DNA from: Lepidodermella squamata
Lineage: Eukaryota; Gastrotricha
DNA: 64,000 bases
Direction of reading: 5' to 3'
Assembly (NCBI GenBank): GCA_047495785.1
Contig: JBLDXI010000033.1
Span: 1 to 64,000, forward strand
Each line of letters begins with the position of its first letter. The stretch's first letter is position 1. The notes beneath the pieces are model-generated. The model had not been told where the DNA came from and ran no database searches. It saw only the letters and a program-made list of their open reading frames with translations. Of this stretch, positions 39,891 through 51,900 are shown in pieces. The position numbers were made by a program, and so were the translations under genes.

Positions 39891-40326
39891 AATCTAAACG
39901 CCATTTTTAATTTTTTATTGCCTGATTCCCAGAGATGTTGACTCTGTCTGCTTTGAACTATTGCCTAGCACGCGCTCAAGACTTCGTCAAATTTTTTAAT
40001 TGTTTCCGTTCATTCTCAGGACGGTACTGGATACATTTGAAGATTTACCATTGCGCTCAAAAGTGCAACTTGGGCGTGGACCCGTAGGCTGTAGGTGCTC
40101 ATAGATAAATTCACTGAAGTTTAGTGCTTTCCGACCGAGTGTAGTATCTTTGGAGATTTACCATGAATACGGTGTCCAAATGCATTGAGCTCTATGGTAG
40201 TGCTCTATGGAGCTCCATGGATTCTACGGAAAAAACTCACAGTGAATGCAAGTGCGGTAATTTTTAAGGAGGCTGAAAGCATTCGCTATTATAATTTCAG
40301 CATTTCACATTTCACATTTCACTAAG

Positions 40327-40891
40327 ATGAATAGCTCTCTCTGCGTGTCATTGCTTTTAATAATGGCCATCGCATCAACCATTGCGATCAGCTGCTACGA
40401 TAACCAAAAGGACAGCACATCACCACCCTCGGTTTTTGTTGGATGTCGTGCATGTTATGTAATTTTAGCCATTATTTCAAATCAAACCAAGTCTATAAAT
40501 GAATTTTTTATAGCTTCTAGCCTACAGCGCTCAACGTGGGTCAATGACCTACAACCATTCTTGCATCAGAAATGCAGAAGTACCATGCAATACTCAAACC
40601 TCGGCTGCAGCATATTCCGGAACAGTTACCACGTCCTGTGTATGCTGTAGTGATTGGTGCAATTATAAGGCCTCTCCGTGCTATTTTACCGTAGACTCCC
40701 CTGTTATGCTCTACCTTAATACCAGCGGAGCATGGCAGGGGGCATTCGGCTCTAATACCGCAAATTCATATGACGTATCAACTTCGGCCACCATAATCTC
40801 ATCTACGAAGCGTAATTTCTCCCCTTTACCCTCCTCGAGTCATAATATTCTGATCCTAGGACTTGGTTTGGCCTTCACGTCTGGCCTATAA
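40327..40891 (+). CDS. Ly6/uPAR-like, probably GPI-anchored protein (cargo), 169 aa
   Basis: Exons 40,327-40,458 and 40,514-40,891 join in phase 0 across a 55-nt intron. Signal peptide (LCVSLLLIMAIASTIAIS), then a cysteine-rich domain beginning SCYDN and containing GCRACY, and ending in the three-finger signature CVCCSDWCN. A Ser/Thr-rich stretch and a C-terminal hydrophobic tail (HNILILGLGLAFTSGL) suggest GPI anchoring at the cell surface. AATAAA follows at about 40,961. The gene is not viral in type and lies 0.2 kb inside the right inverted repeat, so it appears to be a captured host gene. The frame is intact across the splice. Confidence 0.75.
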
Positions 40892-41084
40892 AAAAATTCA
40901 GGCCAATGAATACCGCCACATGCCTTATTGAAAAAAAATGTACACTTAAATATTACTTTGAATAAACGAAAAAACGTTTTAAGCCACTGCGGATTTTTTA
41001 ATGTCGCAATGAATAGACATTCTCTGTAAGAAGGTTCAATGAGTTATTTTTGCCTTTCACAATGCCGAGTGCCAAATGATGAAA

Positions 41085-41378
41085 ATCCATTGAGCAGGAC
41101 GTCCTATCCGGAGTAAATTTCATTTCTAGGTGGTGTTCTGAAAACCACCCCTTTTCAGGCTGTTCTCAAAATTTTAAGATCGGAAAATTCGGACGACCGC
41201 TGAAACTCAATTTAATTTGAGCTGGATATGTCTAGGCGGCGATTTTGACTCTTTGGTGATGATTTTTGCATTTCGCATAGCCCATGCGAAAAGCCGAAGA
41301 TTTGCCGCGGAGAATATGATAAAAGATGAAAATTTTATTTTGAGGTGGCTGGCCCAGCTTCGGCCGATTCCTACTGCT
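41085..41378 (-). repeat. Polinton right terminal inverted repeat
   Basis: Inverse of 16,946-17,236. The hairpin TTTCGCAT-AGCCC-ATGCGAAA at 41,271-41,291 reads the same on the plus strand as in the left repeat, so its loop is flipped relative to the inverted-repeat expectation. The right target duplication TTCATG follows at 41,379. Confidence 0.9.
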
Positions 41379-41384
41379 TTCATG

Positions 41385-42525
41385 TCATTCAATTGTTACC
41401 CCGATTAATTTTTACAACAAACCTATCGAAACTTCGAAACTTAACTTAAATTATATTATCCAACCTTCATGTTTTGTTATTTGCGTTCTCGTCATCAGTG
41501 TCATCGATTCTCCCAATTCATGTCATTCAGTTGTTACCCCGATTAATTTTTACAACAACCTCTCGAAACTTCGAAACTTTAGCTCAAACCTTCTTGTTTT
41601 GTTCTTTTTGCGTTCTCGTCATCAGTGACATGGATTCTACCAATTCATGTCATTCAATTGTTACCCTGATTGTTTTTTTACAACAAACTCTCGAAACTTC
41701 GAAACTTCAAAACATGGTCGTGGGTTCGAACCAGATTTCTCCTTTTTCTACTCATCAATTTGTTCTTTAACCTTCACGCATTCGTTGTTGGCGTTTTCGT
41801 CATCAGCTACATCGATTCTACCAATTCATGTCATTCAATAGTTCTTTTGTTTGTTTTTCACAACAAAGTCTCACTTCAAAACATGGTCGTGGTTTCGAAT
41901 CCGATCTCTGGTCGTTCCGCTCTCAAATTTTATTCTTCAACCTTCCTGTTTTGTTATGTGCGTACTCGTCATCAGTGACATTGATTCTCCCAATTCATGT
42001 CATTCAGTTGTTACCCCGATTAATTTTTACAACAACCTCTCGAAACTTCGAAACTTTAGCTCAAACCTTCTTGTTTTGTTCTTTTTGCGTTCTCGTCATC
42101 AGTGACATGGATTCTACCAATTCATGTCATTCAATTGTTACCCTGATTGTTTTTTTACAACAAACTCTCGAAACTTCGAAACTTCAAAACATGGTCGTGG
42201 GTTCGAACCAGATCTCTCCTTTTTCTACTCATCAATTTGTTCTTCAACCTGCACGCATTCGTTGTTGGCGTTTTCGTCATCAGCTACATCGATTCTACCA
42301 ATTCATGTCATTCAATTGTTAACTCGATTTTACAACATCTTCTCGAAATTTTATGAAAGCGAATAAATGTTCAACTACTCTTTAACGTGCATTCTTCTCT
42401 AAATATTTCCAAGCCATTCAAAAATACGTTGGACGGTTCCTGAGCGAACCCGAAATTACTACTTATCTATAAACACCTAATCAGGAGAACATTCAAATTT
42501 ACAATTCAATTTCATGTTTCATCAA
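41385..42525. repeat. ~180-bp satellite array (B-box family)
   Basis: Continuation of the array interrupted by the Polinton. Units with CATTCAATTGTTACCCC and TCGAAACTTCGAAACTT; B-box-like GGGTTCGAACC at 41,722 and 42,200. Confidence 0.8.
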
Positions 42526-42527
42526 CA

Positions 42528-43084
42528 TTGGGGTGAGGGGGAAGCACCGTCCCCTCCAACGACGTGGAGGGGATCTCGTAGGGGTGGTTCGAGTCCGTAC
42601 CCATTACCCAGGAGAGTAGAGAAAAAGAAAGAAAAGGCTAGCGCAGCGTAAGCCTTGTCGAACTCTCCTGGATGGGGGCGCGACTCTGGGAGTTCCGAAG
42701 GAACGCCAGTTCCTTTACGCGTGTTTTACACATACGCCGTAGATTACCACGAACGAAGTGAGATTTCATCCCAACAGGGGGGCCCGAGAACGCGTTGGTT
42801 AACAGGACATACTCCGATCGACTTGCCCGATTTATGGTGGTATCCTGGACCCCTCAGGACCTCCCAGAAACTTTTTCAGCTCAATCGGACCTTCCGTTGA
42901 TTTTCTAGAAATTAGGACGGTTTTTACCTATTTTACCGTATTTTTTAGTCACGTGACCTGGAATGGGTAGTATACGACAGGACAGTAGGAGGATATGATA
43001 GGTACACCAAAAAACAAACCACGCTGACCAAAGCTTCCGAGCCAGCTGACAGGCTGGCCCCTCGCCCCTGGGGGAGAGGGGCCC
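42528..43084 (+). mobile_element. Non-autonomous hairpin-bounded Helentron-like unit, copy 3
   Basis: Same left and right hairpins as copies 1 and 2. The middle follows copy 1 almost exactly, while the left part follows copy 2, so it looks like a mosaic of the two. Confidence 0.7.
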
Positions 43085-43804
43085 CACAATAGCCCGCGAC
43101 AAAAGAGCAAACGACAAAAAGGCAATATAAATAAAAGTCAAGGTCGATTGAAAAAACCTGCGGCAAATTGTTTGTGCATTTTGCACATTAATCTATGGGT
43201 TTACCCGTAATCGACTACGGAGAATCCGAATATGAAATCCATTTTATTATAAAGCAATGATAACCCCATGATAATCCTTCCTAAAGTTTTCTGGCTCGCG
43301 CGGCTGCGTCGCACTCGCTGAAAGAGTTGCGTAACTTTCACCACCTAACGACGCCTCGCTGAGATATGAAACTTCGAACAAGCACAACAAGGTTTTTTCC
43401 AACATGTTCAAGCTGACAGCTAGAGTTTCGCAATACAGGTTAGTCCACAAATACAGAATACTACCTTTGAAAACCAACTTCTTTGCAATCACGGCGACAT
43501 TTCATTTCTTGTGAACGATCAACAGAATCATACTTATTCGTCGTTATTCAGTCGGTATTCAGTTTTCTAACCATATTTTATCTCATCGTTCTGGTCAAAA
43601 TAACCAAATTCGCTCGGAAACCAAGTTTTTCCCACCCAAAATGGTCTTACAACAAGTCGAATATGTTCTTTACAAGGAAATGTTTCACGTCATCAACAAT
43701 TTTTTATGCTATTTACTTCAACCCTGCTTAATTTTTTACAAACATCAATCAAAACTTCCAAGTAAGATTCAACATGAAGTTCAACATTTCGCAAAATACG
43801 TTTC
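43085..43804. other. Repeat-derived spacer
   Basis: Contains another TAATCGACTACGGAGAATCC repeat (43,207) and sequences shared with 12.6-13.1 kb and 44.4-44.8 kb. No gene supported. Confidence 0.45.
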
Positions 43805-44345
43805 GAAGTACTTCGAAACTTCAACTTAAATTATATTATCCAACCTTCATGTGTTGTTCTTTGCGTTCTCGTCATCAGTGACATCGATTCTACCAATTCA
43901 TGTCATTCAATTGTTACCCTAATTTTTTTTACAACAAACTCTCGAAACTTCAAACTTTCAAAACATGGTCGTAGGTTCCAACCCGATCTCTCCTTTTCTA
44001 CTCTTCAATTTGTTCTTTAACCCTCACGCATTCGTTCTTTACGTTCTCGTCATCAGTGACATCGATTCTACTAATTCATGTCTTTCAATTGTTACCCTGA
44101 TTGTTCTTTACAACAACCTCTCTAGACTTCGAAACTTCAACTTAAATTATATTATCCAACCTTCATGTTTTGTTCTTTGCGTTCTCGTCATCGGTGACAT
44201 AGATTCTCCCAATTCATGTCTCGCAATTGTTACCCCGATTAATTATTACAACAACCTCTCGAAACTTCGAAACTTCAACTCAAACCTTCTTGTGTTCTTC
44301 TTTGCGTTCTACTTCTACCGTACCCTAATTTTGTTACCCTAATTG
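43805..44345. repeat. ~180-bp satellite array (B-box family)
   Basis: Units with CTCTCGAAACTT, CATGGTCGTAGGTTCCAACCC (a decayed palindrome) and TCGTCATCAGTGACAT. Followed to 44,890 by diverged spacer without genes. Confidence 0.7.
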
Positions 44346-44889
44346 TTTTTACAACAAACAACAAACTGCAAGTTGGACATTGCAAATTAAACACATTATA
44401 CACATTAAAAAAGTCACATTATACCAAGGAATCCCTGCAAGCTTATACCAATCTGCAATAATTGGTTGAATTAAGATTCATGTGATTCGCTGAAAGAGTT
44501 GCGTAACTTTCACCACCTAAAAACTTAAGACGCCTCGCTGAGATAAGAAACTTCCAACAAGAACTTCACAATAAGGTTTTTTCGAACATGTTCAACCTGA
44601 CAGCGAGTGTGTTGCAATTCAGCTTATTCCACAAATTCACAATCCTCCATTGAAAACCAACTTGACTGAATCACCGCGACGTTTGCTTTGTTGTAAACGA
44701 TGAACAGAATCATACTTATTCGTCGTTATTCAGTCGGTTTTCTATGCGTATTTCATCTCAACGTTATGGTCAATGTGACCAATTTCGTCACCTAACGGTT
44801 TGTTTACTGCTCTCCAGGCCGACAGGAGATCATAAATTGACGATAGATACAAGAGAGCAAACGACAAAAGAGCAAGTCTTATTACTGAT

Positions 44890-46265
44890 AAGTTACTGTC
44901 CAAGGTCCAAGGTCGTGGGTACGAACCCAAGCTCCAAGCTCTCGTTTAACTGCTCTTCATGCTCTCGCTCTCTCAACCTCATGTTGGCGATTTCTTCGTC
45001 ACCGAGTTTAATTCAACTTATTCATGTCATTCAATTGTACTCTGATCAATTCTTTCAACAATGTTCCGAAACTGTGAAACCTCGATAGGCAGCTCGAGGG
45101 TTCGAACCCAAGCTCTCGTTTAACCGCTCCCATGCTTTAGTTCTCAGCGTAGTCGTTATCATCGACATCGATTTAACTTGTGGATGTAATTCCATTGTAC
45201 CCTGCTTAATTTGTTACTCAACTTTTTTTAAAATTTGAAATATCGAAGGAAGGTCATGGGTTCGTACCCAAGCTCATGTGAACCTTCAACATCACTCAAG
45301 CTCTGGTTTAGCTGCTCTCTAATGATATCTGTCATCCTTATACTTTTGGTCTCGGAATTATTTACTAGTGATGGTTAACTAGCGTGGTTAACAGGTAATC
45401 CGAAAACTGTTAAAAAGTACTCAAAATACGTGTAGACGACTCGGTATTAAGACGGTGTGTTCCTCTTTATTTTTATGAAACGGTCGAAGGTTCGAATTCA
45501 ACCTTTCGTTCAACTGCTTTGCGATGATTTCGTTCATTCCCAAGCTCTCATTCTCGGCATTAACGTCATTACCGACATCGATTTAGTTTGCACTTGTCAT
45601 TCAGTCGAACCCCGCTAAATTTTGCTCTCCAAGGAATTCTTTCATCCGTATGCTCTAGTTCTCGGCTTTTTGGTCAACACCGACATCGAATTGCCTTTTG
45701 CCTTGTACATGGTAATCAATTGTACTCTGCTTACTTATTTATAAGAATTTGTAAGGAGCGGAGTGAAAACAAGAAGCTATTTGCCAAGTATTGCCTTTAT
45801 TAATAACGAGAATATTTAATAATACAAACTGAATCAATACAGAAACAAAGATGTTTATATATGTCCATGGAATAATCTGGAACATAGAAGGTTCCAGAAC
45901 AGGAAAGTTCCAGAGCATGGAAGGTTCCAGAACATAGAATGTTCTAGATCCTCACAGAATTGTCTAAAAATTTGAAATCTCTGAGTTTGAACCCTCGCTC
46001 TCGTTAAACTGCTCTCCAACGAATTCTTTCATCTGTATGCTCTCCTTCACTGCGTTATCCTCACCGGGAACATGGATTCAACTAATCCCAGTCATTCAAT
46101 TGTACTTTGCTCAATGTTTTCAAAGAATTTTGTGAACAATTGAAATTTCAAAGTAACATCAAGGGTTCGAACCCAAGGTCACGTTAAACTGCTCTCCTAT
46201 GATTTCTGTCACCCTCGTGGTCTCGTTCTCGGCGTTTTCGTCATCCACGACATCGATTTGACTGT
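44890..46265. repeat. ~180-bp satellite array (B-box family), diverged
   Basis: B-box words at 44,917, 45,102, 45,260, 45,490, 45,988 and 46,167, spaced roughly 160-230 bp except where interrupted at 45,520-45,960, which includes short GGTTCCAGAACA repeats (45,887-45,940). Confidence 0.7.
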
Positions 46266-46354
46266 TATGGTCAAAGTAACCAAATTCGTTCGCAAACCAA
46301 GCATCACCGTTGTAAATATTAGCTGAAAATATTTCAGTTCGAACGTGTAGACGA

Positions 46355-46885
46355 CGAACATCCCATATCTTGCGTCACACGCCGCGTTCACACGCGCATG
46401 ATTGAGGTTGGAACATTTCTTCTGCCACTTTGAGGTCTTCGACTTTAAAATGATAACCCTACCAGCAATCCGTGCTAACGATTCCGTCAGCCGGGAAAAG
46501 TTCATCTTTTTCGGACCTTCATCAGCAGGAACGATTACGTCTCATAAAAAACTAGTTGTTCCCTTCCACGGTCCCGTATATTTCGCGTTGCAGAGATTGT
46601 GGATGTTCCCCAGCCAAAATTGAGCTTTAAAGTACAAGTTCCAAACTGCCGTATCGCGCGGGATAATCACTGCAAAGGTTTACCTGCCATTCTCGTTATC
46701 ACTTCTAAATAAAGTAAAACAGTCTCGTATCAGTTTCGTTGATTTTCGATTTTCACTACATTTAAGGGAAATATATAGTTGGTGCTTGACGTACCGAAAA
46801 ATGAGTGTGTAGTCTGATTCAATGTTAGGGTTCGTGTTGTTCGCTTTTAGAGCGGCGTCCTTTTCAAGCTTCACTTTCCGCCCCG
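46355..46885. repeat. Duplicated spacer, partner of 15,860-16,379
   Basis: See the entry at 15,860. No gene supported; short open frames are shared by both copies only because the DNA is duplicated. Confidence 0.6.
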
Positions 46886-48395
46886 TTCACTTTCAAAGGA
46901 AGGTCGAGGGTTCGAACCCAAGCTGTCGTTGAACTGCTCTCTAATGATTTCTGTCAACATGTTCTCGCTGTTGGCGATATTTCGTCATCGACTTCAATTC
47001 AACTTCAATTCAATCCTTGTCATTCAATTGTAACCTCAACAATTTGTTTTTCTAGAAATGACCGAAACTTCGGATAGTCGTTGGTTCGAACCCAAACCCT
47101 CGTTCAACTGCTCAGCAACGATTTCTTTCATCCGTATGCTCTCAATCTTGGCGTTAACGTCGTTACCGAAATCGATTTACCTTGTACATGTTATTCAATC
47201 GCACCCTGCTTGAATTATTATGACAATTTTTTGAAAATTTGAAAGTTAAAAGGTCGAGGTTTCGAACCCAAGCTTTTGTTGAACTGCTTTGTGATGATTT
47301 CGTTCACCTTCATGCAGCCAGAAGCTCTTGACGTCTAAATGCTGTCGTTTTCGGCGTCAACGTCATTACCGAGATCGATTTAGTTTGTACATATCATTCA
47401 ATCGCTCCCTCCTTCAATTTTTATAACAATTTTCTGAAAATTTGGAATTTTAAAGGAACGGCAAGGGTTCGAACCCAAGCTGACGTTCAGCCGCTCTCCA
47501 AGGAATTCTTGCATCCGTATGCTCTCGTTCTCGGCGTTTTCGTCATCAGCAACATCGATTCAACTTATCCTTGTCATTCAATTGTATCCTGATCAATTAT
47601 TTTTAATTTGTTTACCAAAATTTGAAATTCAAAAAGAAGACCGATTGTTTGTTACAACAACCTCTCGAAACTTCGAAACTTCAGCTCAAACCTTCTTTTT
47701 TGTTCTTTTTGCGTTCTCGTCATCAGTGAGATCGATTCTACCAATTCATGTCATTCAATTGTTACCCCGATTAATTTTTACAACAACCTCTCGAAACTTT
47801 GAAACTTCAGCTCAAACCTTCTTGTTTCGTTCTTTCCGTTCTCTTCATCAGTGAGATCGATTCTCCCAATTCATGTCATTCAATTGTTACCCCGATTAAT
47901 TGTTACAACAACCTCTCAAAACTTCGAATCTTCAAAACATGGTCGTGGGTTCGAACCCGATCTCTCTTTTTTCTACTATTCAAACTGTTCTTTAACCTTA
48001 ACGCATTCGTTCTTGGCGTTTTGGTCATCAGCTACATCGATTCTACTAATCCATGTCATTCAATTGTTAACCTGATTTTACAACTTTGAAATTTTACATC
48101 TTCTCGAAATAACAATACATTAACAATAATAGGAATTTACAATCAGCTACATCGATTCTACTAATCCATGTCACTCAATTGTTAACCCGATTTTACAACA
48201 TCTTCTCGAAACTTTGAAATTTTATGAAAGCGAATAAATGTTCAACTACTCTTTAACGTGCATTCTTCTCAAAATATTTTCCTAGCCATTCAATAATACG
48301 TTGGAAGGTTCCTGAGCGAACCCGAAATTACTGCTTATCTATCAAGACCTAATCCGAAGAACATTCTAATTTACAATTAAATTTCAAATGTCATC
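46885..48395. repeat. ~180-bp satellite array (B-box family)
   Basis: B-box palindromes at 46,908, 47,084, 47,260, 47,465 and 47,946. Bases 47,315-48,555 are nearly identical to 10,250-11,490. Confidence 0.8.
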
Positions 48396-48399
48396 AGCA

Positions 48400-48975
48400 T
48401 TGGGGTGAGGGGGAAGCACCGTCCCCTCCAACGACGTGGAGGGGATCTCCAAGGGGTGGTTCGAGTCCTTACCCATTACCCAGGAGAGTAGAGAAAAGAA
48501 AGAAAAGGCTAGCGCAGCGTTAGCCTTGTGGAACTCTCCTGGATGGGGGCGCGCGACAGATGGCCGAAGGCCATCCTCCTAGGGACCGAAGGTCCCCCAC
48601 ACCTATCAATACTGCGCTATTAACAACCGACAACAGGAGGGGTAGTGTACAAAAATTGGCCCGTTTGACCGAGTTGACTAGCAAGGAAAACTCCGATTGG
48701 GTTGATTTTTTTTTTGTAGGATCCCTAACCCTTTGGGACCTCCCACAACTCTTTTCAGAATGATCGGAGCTTCCGACTATTTTTGGCGAATTATGCTAAT
48801 TTTGCTCTATGAGCAACTCATTTGCATATGCAAATTAGCTTGGAGGTAGTATACCATAGGGCAGTAGGAGGATACGATGTGTACTCCGAAAAACGAAGCA
48901 TGCTTTGCTAATCTTCTGAGACTTTCTACAGAAGCCAGCCACCGAGCTGGCCCCTCGCCCCTGGGGGAGAGGGGC
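48400..48975 (+). repeat. Left ~0.57-kb hairpin-bounded unit of the Helentron
   Basis: First hairpin at about 48,422-48,445. Right hairpin GGCCCCTC/GAGGGGCC at about 48,948-48,975, perfectly paired. To GGGGGCGCG (48,555) it is nearly identical to copy 1 at 11.3 kb; afterwards it diverges but still aligns (GGGACCTCCCA, TTTTCAG..GATCGGAGCTTCCG, AGTAGGAGGATA). Confidence 0.75.
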
Positions 48976-51900
48976 CGACAAAAAATATGTGATCTCTTGG
49001 CCTGTTCTGTTGGCTTGCCCCGCCCGAAAACGCCTCGCACTCTTAAAAAGCCCAATCTTGCCACAACCATTTGGCGTTTCACAGGCGGAGAGGATGTTGT
49101 TTCTGATGTTGTTGTTCGTCTTGTCAAGTTCATACTTGCGGTCGCCGTCCCAGTTGTCGACGCAGAACTGGGTATGAACGGATCTGAATCGCTAACGGTG
49201 TTGCGAGGTCGTGTTAACAATCCGCTAACAATGCAGCTGAGAAATTCCGGTAAGATAATGGTTTCATCTACGTCTCACCATTATGGAATAAATATATCTA
49301 GTTGCTGGAGTCTGCGTTTCAGTTGATGGCAATGAGCAGCTGCTGTCTGGCTACGTGTCAACAAAGGAGCTCCTACTTTGTCAAGTCGGGGCCGGTAGCC
49401 TGATCAAATGGCACAATCTTCCCAGTGACATTCGAGGCATTCATCATCTTGTCCTTGTTGTCGTGGAACACGGTCACAAAATCTACGTCTTATCCCGCTG
49501 GTCCGGGACCTTTTCCGGCTGGTGGACGATTAAGCCGAACGGTCAAGTTCTTCGGGACGTCGCTGATTACTTCAAGCGGTCAGTTCTTCGCTTTGCGCTA
49601 TATGCCAAGTCAGGTGATCAACAATTCTGGAACGAAGCGGTTCGCGAATCGCTAGGTGGGCAAAGCAAGGCTGCTTGCGCCGATCACTTCCAGGAGGATA
49701 GCTTTAAATTCAGCCTCATCAAGGTCCCGGCAAAGCACAAGGTCAAGTGCTGCAATCGCTTACTGAGTGGCATTCAATGTGGCAAGGTTGCTTACTGGCG
49801 ATGTCCACATGGCTTGGATAACAATAACTTGAGCTGCACAGTTGGGGTTTGTCCTCAGTGCTGGAAACGGTTGCCGTCCGATGTGGTCACCAAGATCGAT
49901 CAACCTGGTTTTCTGCCAGTAATCCCCGAACAGGAGGAGGCGGAGTCTGACTCAACCAGTTCAGCTTCATCACGGCGAGAAAGCTTCGGTGAATTGCCAT
50001 TTATTGAAGGAGATGGTGCATCTTCATCTTCATCTGAATCGGATCGCGGCGATCTCTTTCCGCAAGCTGATGCGGTTCCAATGTATGACCCAACCAAAGG
50101 TATTCTGGCCAAGTACCTCTGGGATCATTTGAGCATCTTGCACCGTAACAAGCTCAAACGCGACTCCGCCCAGAGGTCTTTCTTGCTGCAGCAGCTGGTT
50201 TCTACTGGCGATGCGCCTGCAGCATCGATACTTTATCCCGAAGGCGCACTCTTTCCGTCGCTTTGCTTTGCGCAGAGAGAGGGCAGCGTGATTGGGGCCA
50301 TCCCTTTCCACCACTACAGTTCTGCTGTCTCAAATCATCCCGGTGGCATCGCGTCGCTCTCGGCTCACGCGAAAATTCGCCTTCGCAACATTTTCCTAGC
50401 TTCCAGCTGGTCTTTTGGAGCTATTTCCTTCTACCATGATGTTGCGGTCATGGTAAAGCTCAACTGCAATAGCACCACCAGCTTCTTGCGTTACGGAAGC
50501 GAGGCCTTCGTCGACAAGGGCGCTTTGGCGTATTCACAGCAAGGGTCTGCCCTCGAATACGATGAATTCGACTCCATGGGTAAGCTGAAAGAGATCAGTG
50601 TCATGGTGAAGCACGAGCCCTGGAATCTTTTCGGGACCGTCACTTGTAGTGATACAGGTATATAGTAGTTTTATTATTCGCAGGATAAATTATTCATAGA
50701 GCCTTAAGCCAATTTCACTGTTCTTCTATGGTTAAGGAAAGTTACGATATCTCAATACGTTGGGAACTAAATGACTCAGGCTTATATTTTCCTGTGATTA
50801 ACGTTGCATTCTCTCTATAATTTCCACTTAATTTGTTTCTAGGAACGCCCGGTGTTTGCCAGATAATTAAGGCGCTCATGATCAACGCTCAGCTACATCA
50901 GGGTCCTGAACCCGTCTTGAACAAGGCAGATTATAAGCGGTCGCCTTGGCAAATGTTGCAGCTGCAACAATCACTTGATCCGGTGAAGTACAAGCGCCTT
51001 TACAATGCATATTCTGTCTTCATCAACATGGCATGGCAGCGAACCCAGCATCACCTCATTGAGCTACTGAAGCGTACCAACCTGGTCGGTAACATCTCAA
51101 CCATATTTGTTCGGAACGAATTTCAAAGCGAGGACGCAATCGGGAACAAGAGCCATCTGCATATGGGCATTCATGTCACGGATGCTCCCGATACTATCAT
51201 CAGCAAGATTTGTTGCGATCCCTGTGAGTTCTTCTCTGAGCAGTATGGCACCGACTATGAGTCGCTCAGGCGCCTGGGTTTCGTGCAGACTTTTGACCAC
51301 TTCCTGCTAATGCAGGAGTACCATCGACCGCTTATTCGCCACTCATGCGAAAGTGCCAGGTTCAAATGCATGGTTCCTCGCGGTGAAAACGGCGAGATGA
51401 TTTGCCGCGTTCGGAAGCACGGTGTATCCTCCGTTGATTACTTCGAGCCGAAGAAGAACCTGTATTCCGAGGAAACTTGCGATGAGTTCGAGACCTTGGG
51501 CCTAGCACGTCGTGTTGCTACAAACGACCCCAACGGGCCTGACACTGAGTGGGACATTCTGCCGGATGCTCTCCGAGCTGGAGCGTATCATTACGCTATA
51601 AAACACCTTGAGAAGGACGTAACGTTCCTGCCGAGTATTCCCATCGTTTCCGTAATGATGGGTTCTTCAACAAACTGGCAACGATGCGACAACCGGTTCA
51701 GTGCTTCATATCTCACCAGCTACTCTGTCGGCTCTGAACCACGTGGTTACGTGTTTTTTGCGGGAACCGATGTGCCTGGTCAGGTTGTTGCTCAATTCCC
51801 AGCTGGCATCGAGAGGAACCAAAAGCTGCCTAGTGTTCGGTAACACATATTTTTTCATTTTAGAGTTCTTGTACAAGTAATTCGTTAAATTTAGTAAACT

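Larger units (their letters stand above)
16946..41378 (+). mobile_element. Complete Polinton/Maverick (adintovirus-like) element, 24.4 kb
   Basis: Termini AGCAGTAGGAATCGG and its inverse, ~290-bp inverted repeats, 6-bp TTCATG duplication, and a full gene set: polymerase B, integrase, packaging ATPase, capsid genes and adenain-like protease. Core genes have no introns and keep open frames, so the element is young or maintained. The length includes about 3 kb of internal amplification (26.2-29.3 kb). It is AT-rich compared with the Helentron at 48-56 kb. Cargo genes with introns lie next to both inverted repeats. Confidence 0.92.

Noticed and set aside
48807-49220. Minus-strand open frame opposite the start of the Helentron gene
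   Set aside because: Antisense to exon 1 and to the hairpin; no splice or start context.
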